DNA of 64,000 nt from Kosmotoga arenicorallina S304 (lineage in GTDB: Bacteria > Thermotogota > Thermotogae > Petrotogales > Kosmotogaceae): the NCBI RefSeq assembly GCF_001636545.1, contig NZ_JFHK01000002.1:186001-250000 (forward strand), read 5' to 3'. Each line of letters starts with the position of its first letter. Within the stretch, counting starts at the first letter, position 1. Under the pieces are notes generated by a model. The model was given only the letters and a program-made list of their open reading frames with translations. It was not told the DNA's origin and did no database searches. The position numbers and the translations under genes were made by a program. Of this stretch, positions 45,473-54,200 are shown piece by piece.

Positions 45473-48107
45473 TATCCTGGATTTAATAAATGAATTATCA
45501 AAGGAACTCGATGTTGAGTTTAAAAAAATATGTGAAGAAGTGAAGACTCATTGTTCGCTCTTTCTCTTTGAGAAATATCGAAAACGTTTAAGAGAATACA
45601 AATCTTCAAAGGGAATTCCTGATCGGCAGATACACCTGAAAGATACTGCGAATTTTCAGAATTCAAGGCTAAAAATATCCGAATTTCCTGTAAGGCAGGG
45701 TGTTTTTCTCAGAAAGACCAGATTGGCGCTACTTCCGCTTATCAGAGGCAAAACTTTTCTTGGCGCTCTGGCCTTTAAAGCCGAATTTAAGGTTGGAACT
45801 CTTCCTGATACGAAGAGGCTTTCTTTCCTGATAGAGCTGCTCATAAGGTTATCCGAAGGTTATGAAGCGGCCAGGCAGCTGGAAATCTCAAAAGGGCTGA
45901 CGGATATCTGTGAGAGAAGCCAGGAAGAAGAAGAACTCTTTGAAAAGGGGCTGAGCACAGCTATTGAACTTTTAAGGGTAAATCTTCTTGCCATATATAG
46001 GAATCGAGGGTCTTCCTTTAAACTTCTAAAAGCAGTAAATAAAGATGGGTATTTTTGTGTTGAGCATTTCGACAGACAAATTGCCGAAAAACTTCTTGAA
46101 AAAGAGCTTTTTCTTTCTTCACATGAGCCCGAACTGGCAACAGCACTTTTCGGCGAAAGTGAAGCGAAATCTTTCATTGCCACACCTCTGTACTCCAGCG
46201 AAGGTCTTGAAGGAATCTTTATTGCCGCTGATAGAAAAGAAAACCCCCTTGAATTCAGGATACACAAACATCTTGATGAGAACGATTTAGAGCTTCTTCA
46301 TGATCTTTCGCATCGTTTGGCAGTTTCGTTGAGTAGAATTCGTCTCAAAGAAAGGCTTGAAGGCGAACTTGAAAGATTGAAAGAACTTCAAAGAGAAAAT
46401 CAGGAATACATTGAGCTTCAAAGGTTACAGCTAAGGAGGCTCAATGCCTTGCATAAAATCAGTCAAGCAATGCGCGCGACTTTTTCACGGACAAGGATCA
46501 TCAAAACTTTGCTTTTAGGTATCGTTATCGAAGAAGGGTTGAATTTTAGCCGTGCCTTATTTCTTGAACGCGACAAAGATAGTCTTTTTTTAAAGCCTCT
46601 TTATTCTCTTTCGGACGAATGTGCAAAAAACTTTAGGGGATTTACTACGGGATATAATGACCTGCATCAGTTTTTAATGGAGGTATCTTCAAAAGAGCTG
46701 GATTGCTTGAAGAGGCTGGATGACGTGAAAGGGATTTCATATTCCGGGAACAAGCTTCTCGAAAGAGTTGTTTTGCGAAAAAAAACTATCCACGTTACGC
46801 CCGGGGTTTTGGATATAAGAAGAGAGGAACTCTATCAGCTGAAATCACTAATTGGCGGAAAGGAATTTGTCATTGTACCTGTATCCGGTCAACAGGGTGT
46901 GGAAGGAGTCCTTGTGGTCGAGAAAGATTCTTCTCAGGATAAGAGTTTCTCAACAACTTTTGAAATCCTGGAACTCCTTGCGGACAGTGCTGGTTTGAGC
47001 CTTGAACTCGCCAAAAATTACAATGACCTCTTGCAGATTACCAAATCTCTGGAAGATGAAAAGGAGCTTTCGAACTATTATAAAACCTTTCTGGAAAACA
47101 TACTCCAGTCACTGGAAACAGCAATAGTTGTTTTGGATAGAGAATTGAATATTACCGAAGTGAACAGAAGCGCCGAACATCTTCTGAAAATTCCGAAAGA
47201 TGCACTTGTTAATCACAATATAAAATCCTTGCAGGAAATCTTTTTCCCATTTTTTCCTCTAATTGAGGAAGTCGCCATGAGCGGCGAGACCCTTTTCCTT
47301 ACGGGAAGGCGACTCCCCTTTCTGGGGGATGTAATACTGGATATTCGTATCCTTCCCCTTTTTGAACAGGCGAAGATCACCGGAGTAATCCTGTCCATAA
47401 ACGACGTAACAGAAAGATATAGACTGGAAGAGGAACTCAAAATAAAGGAAAAGCTATCAACCCTGGGAGAGGTATCAGCTAAAATAGCGCATGAAATCCG
47501 CAATCCAATTAGCGTAATTTCGGGCTTTGTCAACAGACTTAAAAAAGACCCGACAGAGGAGAAAGTAAAAAAGTACTCCGACATCATTCTGGAAGAGATG
47601 AAAAGGCTTGAAAAAATAGTCTCTGAAGTCCTTGAATATTCCAGAAGCAGTCCAGAATCCAAATTCAAAACGATTTTTGCATATTCTCTCTGTAAGGAAG
47701 TGGTGGACGAATACAGGACATACGCCCTTGAAAAAGGGATTGATCTTACTCTTGAAGGGGATAAAAAAGCGAGTTTTTTCGGCAACAAAAACCGCATTAA
47801 ACAGGTTATAATAAACTTAGTTCAAAATGCCATAGAAGCCTCTAAAAAATCTGAGGCTGTTCGTATTGTAATAAGAAAAGAAGATAATAATATTCTGATT
47901 GAAGTTATAAACAAAGGCAAGGTTATTCCATCGGCAATATTAAAAAGAGTTTTTGAACCATTTTTTACAACTAAGTCCTATGGTACAGGACTAGGTCTTT
48001 TTATATGCAAAAGTATTGTTGAGGAACACAAAGGACATATAGAAGCTGAAAGTAATTTCGACAAAGGAACCATATTCAGGGTAATACTCCCCTCTGGAGG
48101 TGAATGA
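45462..48107 (+). CDS. Soluble sensor histidine kinase (GAF-coiled coil-GAF-PAS-HisKA-HATPase)
   Basis: This 881-residue kinase has no membrane segment. By eye there is a GAF-like region around 140-295, a long coiled coil (about 300-345), a second GAF-like region to about 525, a PAS domain (about 540-655), HisKA with phospho-His677 in AHEIRNPISVISGF, and the ATPase domain with N-box NLVQNAIEAS, G2 box GTGLGLFICKSIVEEHKG. It is transcribed with the single-receiver regulator that follows. The GAF/PAS regions imply a cytoplasmic ligand, heme or redox signal, which cannot be named. ATG at 45462 follows GGGGGG by eight bases. Confidence 0.9.
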   Translation: MMNNILDLINELSKELDVEFKKICEEVKTHCSLFLFEKYRKRLREYKSSKGIPDRQIHLKDTANFQNSRLKISEFPVRQGVFLRKTRLALLPLIRGKTFLGALAFKAEFKVGTLPDTKRLSFLIELLIRLSEGYEAARQLEISKGLTDICERSQEEEELFEKGLSTAIELLRVNLLAIYRNRGSSFKLLKAVNKDGYFCVEHFDRQIAEKLLEKELFLSSHEPELATALFGESEAKSFIATPLYSSEGLEGIFIAADRKENPLEFRIHKHLDENDLELLHDLSHRLAVSLSRIRLKERLEGELERLKELQRENQEYIELQRLQLRRLNALHKISQAMRATFSRTRIIKTLLLGIVIEEGLNFSRALFLERDKDSLFLKPLYSLSDECAKNFRGFTTGYNDLHQFLMEVSSKELDCLKRLDDVKGISYSGNKLLERVVLRKKTIHVTPGVLDIRREELYQLKSLIGGKEFVIVPVSGQQGVEGVLVVEKDSSQDKSFSTTFEILELLADSAGLSLELAKNYNDLLQITKSLEDEKELSNYYKTFLENILQSLETAIVVLDRELNITEVNRSAEHLLKIPKDALVNHNIKSLQEIFFPFFPLIEEVAMSGETLFLTGRRLPFLGDVILDIRILPLFEQAKITGVILSINDVTERYRLEEELKIKEKLSTLGEVSAKIAHEIRNPISVISGFVNRLKKDPTEEKVKKYSDIILEEMKRLEKIVSEVLEYSRSSPESKFKTIFAYSLCKEVVDEYRTYALEKGIDLTLEGDKKASFFGNKNRIKQVIINLVQNAIEASKKSEAVRIVIRKEDNNILIEVINKGKVIPSAILKRVFEPFFTTKSYGTGLGLFICKSIVEEHKGHIEAESNFDKGTIFRVILPSGGE

Positions 48108-48108
48108 A

Positions 48109-48462
48109 TTGTCCAAGCGCATTCTCATCGTTGAAGATGAAGAAAACATGAGACTTCTTCTCGAGGAAGAATTTTCAGATGAAGGCTTTGAAACCATAAG
48201 TACCGCTTCTGGGAAAAATGCCATCGAAATACTCAAGGAGAACGTGATAGACCTTGCAACTATCGACATTGAAATGCCCGATATGAACGGATTGGAACTG
48301 GCGGGTCTGTTAAGAAAAGAATACCCTGAACTGAAGATCATACTGCTCACAGCTTATTCGCATTATAAACAGGATCTATCGTCGTGGGCAGCTGACGCAT
48401 ATATTGTCAAGTCTTCTGATCTAAATGAACTAAAAGAAACTGTGAAGGAACTACTAAAGTGA
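48109..48462 (+). CDS. Single-domain response regulator (CheY/Spo0F-like)
   Basis: This 117-residue protein is a bare receiver domain: acidic pair near residue 10 in LIVEDEEN, phospho-acceptor Asp53 in TIDIEMPDMNG, and Lys in AYIVKSSDL. It has no output domain, so it must act through another protein, as CheY or Spo0F do. TTG at 48109 lies eight bases after GGAGG; a GTG at 48100 overlaps that ribosome site. It is the obvious partner of the kinase one base upstream. Confidence 0.88.
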   Translation: MSKRILIVEDEENMRLLLEEEFSDEGFETISTASGKNAIEILKENVIDLATIDIEMPDMNGLELAGLLRKEYPELKIILLTAYSHYKQDLSSWAADAYIVKSSDLNELKETVKELLK

Positions 48463-48496
48463 TGAATAGAAGTTAAAAGATGCTGGAGGTGTTTTG

Positions 48497-51244
48497 ATGG
48501 ATTATAAAGATACTCTGAATCTTCCACAGACTGGTTTCAAGATGAAGGCAAATCTGGTGAATAAGGAACCGATGCAGCTTAAGGAGTGGGATAAGATAGG
48601 ATTGTATGAATATATAAGGGAGCAAAGAAAAGGTGCCCCGCTCTTTGTGTTGCACGACGGACCACCCTATGCCAATGGAAATATACACGTAGGCACCGCC
48701 CTTAACAAAATCCTCAAAGACTTTATCATAAAGTACAAGACATTAAGGGGGTTTGACGCTCCTTATATTCCTGGTTGGGATACTCATGGTCTGCCCATTG
48801 AACAGAAGGTCACTTCAGAATTGGGACCAAAATCAAAAGAGCTTCCAAAACCAGAGATAAGGAAATTGTGCCGCAAATACGCTACGAAATACTACAAGAT
48901 ACAACGCGATCAATTCAAAAGGCTTGGGGTTAGAGGCGACTGGTACAATCCTTATTTAACCTTCGACCCGAAGTATGAAGCCAGTGTGCTCAAAATTTTA
49001 TCAAAGCTGGTAAAGCAGAACCAGATTTACAGGAAGTTAAAACCCATATATTGGTGTACTCATTGTGAAACGGCTCTCGCAGAAGCTGAGGTTGAATATC
49101 ATGACCATGAATCCTATTCAGTCTATGTTAAGTTCAGGGATACAGTTGATCCTGGGTTATTTTATATTATCTGGACAACCACTCCCTGGACTTTGCCGGC
49201 AAATGTTGCCATAGCCCTTAACCCCGATTTTGATTATTGCGAAGTTGAGGTCAACGGAGAAAGGTATTTGATAGCAAAAGAACTCGTCGAAAACACCATG
49301 AAAGAATTCGGAATCGATGACTATCATATAACTGCAACCCGAAAAGGTAACGAGTATGAAGGAAGGAAAGCCCTGCATCCATTTATGCACAGAGAATCGC
49401 TGATTGTACTTGCTGATTATGTAGAATTGGATGCCGGAACAGGTTGCGTTCATACAGCACCGGGACACGGTGAAGATGACTACCAGACTGGCCTTAGATA
49501 TAACCTCCCCGTACTGTCGCCCGTAAACGATGACGGAACATTCACTGCTCAAGCCGGAAAATACCAGGGTCTTCATGTGTTTAAAGCCAATCCAGTTATT
49601 GTTGAAGACCTGAAAAACTCAGGCCATCTTCTTGCAGAAGGAAGGATAAAGCATTCTTACCCTCATTGCTGGCGATGTAAAAAACCCATTATATTCAGAG
49701 CTACCGAACAATGGTTTGTTGACATTGACGCCAATAACCTCAGAGAAAAGGCTCTTAATGAAATCAAGAAGACCGATTGGCATCCCGCATGGGGAGAAAA
49801 CCGGATAACCGCCATGGTTCAGGACAGACCCGACTGGTGTATTTCCAGACAGCGTTCCTGGGGTATTCCCATACCCGCTTTTAAATGCGCTGATTGCGGC
49901 GAGGTTATTTTGAAAAGCAATCTTATCGATCATTTTGCCTCTATTGTTGAAGAGAAAGGCACAGATGTCTGGTTCCATTATGATGTTGAAAGGCTTCTAC
50001 CCGAAGGTTACAATTGCCCCAAATGCGGTTCCAAAAATTTGAAAAAGCTGGAAGATATACTTGATGTATGGATAGACTCGGGAGCCTCTTTTGAAGCTGT
50101 TGTTAAAAACAGAGAAGAGCTGCGTTTCCCGTCAGATGTCTATATTGAAGGAAGCGACCAGCACCGCGGATGGTTCCAATCTTCATTGCTTCTTTCAGTA
50201 GCCGCTGAAGAAATTGCCCCTTTCAAAACCGTTATCACTCATGGTTTTATCAACGATGAGAATGGGCGTAAGATGTCCAAATCTCTCGGAAATGTCATCG
50301 ACCCACAGGAAATCAACGAAAAATATGGTGCTGAGATACTTCGTCTGTGGGTGGCGAGTTCGAACTATCAGGAAGATATTCGGATATCCATGAACATCAT
50401 CAAACAGCAAATTGAAAATTACAGAAAAATCAGAAATACTCTTAGATATCTCCTTGGAAATCTATCGGATTTTCACCCCGAAGATGCCATTCCATATGAA
50501 GAGATGCTTGAGCTTGATCGTTGGGCTTTGATGAAGCTGCACCAGCTAATAAAAAGTGTGACACTTCACTACGAAAATTACGAATTTTACAAGGTTCATA
50601 TGGCAGTTATGAAATTCATAGTAACTGATATGAGCGCTTTTTATCTTGATATAATAAAAGACCGATTATATGTTGAAGGCAAAAAATCGCTGAAAAGACG
50701 CTCAGCCCAAACCGTTCTCTTTGAAATCCTTATCTCACTGGCAAAGGTTTTGGCTCCTATTCTTACCTTTACAATGGAAGAAGTGTACGGCTTTTTACCG
50801 GACTCAGTTAGAGCTTATTCAACAATTCAGGCCGAAAAATGGCCAGAATTTAAAGAAGAATACATAAAGCCTGAACTGGAAAAGAGATGGGATTGTGTAA
50901 TAAGCCTCAGGGAAGATGTCCTAAAGGCCCTGGAAATAGCCAGAACCAACAAAGAAATAGGGAATTCCCTGGATGCTAAAGTCATAATTGACTTAAAAGA
51001 CCCAAAATTGAAAGAAGTTATCAACACCTTTAAGGCAGATGAACTAGCAGATATTTTCATCGTATCTCAGGTTGATTTCGGCAGAGCAGATGATGGTTTT
51101 GATGGAGATGTGAGTAAGGTTAAAGTGGTCAAAGCCGAAGGTGAAAAGTGCGAACGTTGCTGGAAGTATTCAAAAGAAACGGGCGCAAATCCGAAATACC
51201 CGGGTACATGCCCTCGTTGTGCGGGAGTTCTTTCAGAAAATTAA
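48497..51244 (+). CDS. ileS: Isoleucyl-tRNA synthetase
   Basis: This 915-residue class I synthetase has the HIGH-type motif PYANGNIHVGTAL near residue 57, the editing domain (GCVHTAPGHGEDDY), the KMSKS motif GRKMSKSLGN near residue 590, and a C-terminal zinc finger CERCWKYS...CPRC. GGAGGTG precedes the ATG. No T-box leader is visible in the 34-base gap upstream, so it depends on upstream transcription. Confidence 0.97.
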   Translation: MDYKDTLNLPQTGFKMKANLVNKEPMQLKEWDKIGLYEYIREQRKGAPLFVLHDGPPYANGNIHVGTALNKILKDFIIKYKTLRGFDAPYIPGWDTHGLPIEQKVTSELGPKSKELPKPEIRKLCRKYATKYYKIQRDQFKRLGVRGDWYNPYLTFDPKYEASVLKILSKLVKQNQIYRKLKPIYWCTHCETALAEAEVEYHDHESYSVYVKFRDTVDPGLFYIIWTTTPWTLPANVAIALNPDFDYCEVEVNGERYLIAKELVENTMKEFGIDDYHITATRKGNEYEGRKALHPFMHRESLIVLADYVELDAGTGCVHTAPGHGEDDYQTGLRYNLPVLSPVNDDGTFTAQAGKYQGLHVFKANPVIVEDLKNSGHLLAEGRIKHSYPHCWRCKKPIIFRATEQWFVDIDANNLREKALNEIKKTDWHPAWGENRITAMVQDRPDWCISRQRSWGIPIPAFKCADCGEVILKSNLIDHFASIVEEKGTDVWFHYDVERLLPEGYNCPKCGSKNLKKLEDILDVWIDSGASFEAVVKNREELRFPSDVYIEGSDQHRGWFQSSLLLSVAAEEIAPFKTVITHGFINDENGRKMSKSLGNVIDPQEINEKYGAEILRLWVASSNYQEDIRISMNIIKQQIENYRKIRNTLRYLLGNLSDFHPEDAIPYEEMLELDRWALMKLHQLIKSVTLHYENYEFYKVHMAVMKFIVTDMSAFYLDIIKDRLYVEGKKSLKRRSAQTVLFEILISLAKVLAPILTFTMEEVYGFLPDSVRAYSTIQAEKWPEFKEEYIKPELEKRWDCVISLREDVLKALEIARTNKEIGNSLDAKVIIDLKDPKLKEVINTFKADELADIFIVSQVDFGRADDGFDGDVSKVKVVKAEGEKCERCWKYSKETGANPKYPGTCPRCAGVLSEN

Positions 51245-51265
51245 GCGATTTTGGGGGGATTAGAG

Positions 51266-54200
51266 TTGAAAAGGTCAGTATTGATCGTTACCTTTTTAGT
51301 GCTGGCTGTAATAGCGTTAGCAGCCTATCAATTGAGAACCGGAGACACAATAAGAATCTATGTATACAGTCACGAAGAACTGACCGTGGATGTTTCTGTG
51401 GGCCCTGATGGATGGATAACCATACCACCCATTGGCTCGCTTAAAGTGCTCGGGAAGACCCTTGATGAAGTATCAGCCGAATTAAAGAAAAGCTATTCCA
51501 ATCTGGTTACAGATCCAAAAGTAACCGTTTCAGTGCAGGAATATGCTCCCTTTATTTATTACATTCTCGGCGAGGTTCGAAACCCCGGAAGTGTGATATT
51601 AAGCACACAGCGTGCTTCTATCGCGCAACTGATTGCAGCTGCGGGCGGGCTTGAAGAGACTGCAGATGAAAGGCAATTCCAGATTGTCAAGAGCGACGGT
51701 AAGCGCATAATCGTCGATATAGAAGGTTATCCCGAAGATACAAAACTCACCAATGTATTTCTCGAACCGGGGGATTCTCTCTTTGTTTTAAATGGATATA
51801 ACAGCTGGATAAAGGTAATCGGCGAAGTAAACAACCCCGGTATATTCAAGTACATGGATGGGATAACATTAACGAGAGTTATAGCAGAAGCGGGCGGCGT
51901 CAAGGAAACAGGAGATCCGGAAGAAATCGCTGTTATTACACGACTTGGTAACTCGACCCAGAGAAAAATCTACAATCTGAATGACATCTTTGCCGGTAAG
52001 AGCTCTGATCCCTTGCTCAAAGAAGGTTCAAGTGTAATTGTTAACAGCGTTTCACAAAAAGCAGTGAAGGTCATTGGTGAAGTTAGAAATCCCGGAGTGG
52101 TACCCTATCGAAAAGGAATAACTCTCTTGAGAGCGGTAAGTGACGCGGGAGGGTTCGCTTCTACAGCGGGCAAAAGTGCTCTGGTGATATCTGGAAAGGA
52201 TTCCTCAAGCTATGACATAAAAAGCCTTCTGGAAGGAACAGTTGAGGATCCATCGTTGATTCCCGGTTCCACAATTGTAATTCCAAAGGAAATGGAAAAA
52301 TACGTTTATCTCCTTGCCCAGGATTTCAGTGGAAGGATTGATTTCAGCACAGATGAGAAGATAACACTCAGAAATGTACTGCTCAAAACCGGCAAATATC
52401 TCCCGGATAGCGACGAGATAATCGAAGTGATCGCCCCTGATGGTACCAAAACAAAAGTTCCAATGAAGGAACTTGCAACAAAAGACATAGAGCTTTCTTC
52501 AGGAGCTTTGATCACGCTTACACAGGCGCTAAATTTTGCGTATGTTGCCGGTGAAGTAAGCAAGCCCGGTGTCCAGTATTTAGAGCGTTACGAGGAATCA
52601 ACCCTCAGAAATGTCCTGATAAAAGCGGGCATTAAAACAGAAAGTGCAGGAACCATTGAAGTAATTTCCAACGGGAAGAAAGTTTATTCACTGGAAAACG
52701 CGTTGGTTTCTGAGGATGTTGTCGCTGCCGGATCGGTGATAATTGTAAACAAAGAACCCGAAAAATACGTTTACCTGGTTGGTGAGGGCTTTGAAGGAGG
52801 CAAATTGGAATTAACAGCCGATGAACCCCTTACATTGAAGAGCGTACTCGCCAGATTGAACCTCCTCCCTGTTATCGCTAACAGAAGCGTGAAGGTAATT
52901 TCCAGAACAGGAGAATCAACAATAGATACTTCTATTCTTGAAAAAGAGGATATAATTCTTGAGCCGGGGGTAGTGTTAAATCTCGAAGGTCTTTTCACAA
53001 AGATATATGTCTTTGGTGAAGTTCAGAAACCCGGCCTGGTTCTCATAGGACCAGATACCATACCATCAATTGCAAACATCTTGAGCAAAGCCGGAGGTCT
53101 GTTAACAACTGCTGGCGAAATCCAGCTTATTGAAGATGGAAATATTTCAACATTTACTCTTGATCCTGTACTATTGACATCTACTGTATTAAATAATAAC
53201 ACTGTCCTGTATGTTGACAAGCAACCTGAAAGGTTTGTATACTTCATATCAGGCAAAAACGGCGGAAGGATAGATTTCACGGAAGCTGAGAATCCAACTC
53301 TTAGAAACCTTCTTTCAAAATTGAACATGCTGGATCTTGAATCCAGCACATCTTTAACTTTATACTCCCCTGATGGAAATATAAAAGAGGTCAGTATGTC
53401 CTATTTACTGGATAAAGACATCCCTCTTGAATATGGAAGCATTGTGGTTGACAGATATACAGGAAGGGAAATAAAGGTGCTCGGAGAGGTTAAAAACCCT
53501 GGTGCTTTTGCTCCCAACACAGCCAGTGATTTTAAACTTTCAAGCGCTATTGCCGCTATGGGTGGCTTACTGGAAACTGCTGATAGGAATAACATTTTAC
53601 TAATTGATCCCTCTTCCGATAAGCCAGTCACCGTTGATTTTGACTCTTTGCTTTCTCAGGGCAAAGATTACCCTTTGAAACCGGGAATGACTGTGTTCGT
53701 GCCAAAAATGCTTGATAAATACGCATATATTACCGGCGAGGTCAAAGTTCCTGGTATCAAAGAATTTAGTTCAGAAGAGCGTTTTACGCTGGGAGCGCTC
53801 ATAGCGAAAGCTGGCGGAATAACTCCTGATGCTTCCGAAGTACAGGTTATAAGCAGCAAAGGTAAGAAAGTGCTTTCATTGGGAGATGCCGTGATTTCCT
53901 CTGAAGGACTCCTACCTGGAACTCTTGTTCATGTTGTGAAAAACCTTGAGCGTTACGTATACATTGTCAGCGCTGAAAAGGGAGGGCGAATTAATTTCGC
54001 TTCTTCTGAAAAATTAACGCTAAAAACAGCTCTTGTCAAGGCTGGTTTGCTTGATTACCGCCTGGAAAAAGAAATCGTAATACAAAAGCCAGACGGAAGC
54101 CAGCAACAGATAATTTTGAATTCCTTGAGGAACAATGATGTGGCACTTGAACCAGGGAGTGTTATTGTTTATCCCGAACCCGGCGTCAGCATTTACGTGC

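Noticed and set aside
47213-47797. 194-codon open frame on the minus strand inside the histidine kinase gene
   Set aside because: It is fully contained within a well-supported kinase frame, has serine/arginine-rich composition typical of an antisense shadow, and no ribosome site.
48463-48496. T-box leader before ileS
   Set aside because: The gap is only 34 bases and holds just the ribosome site.
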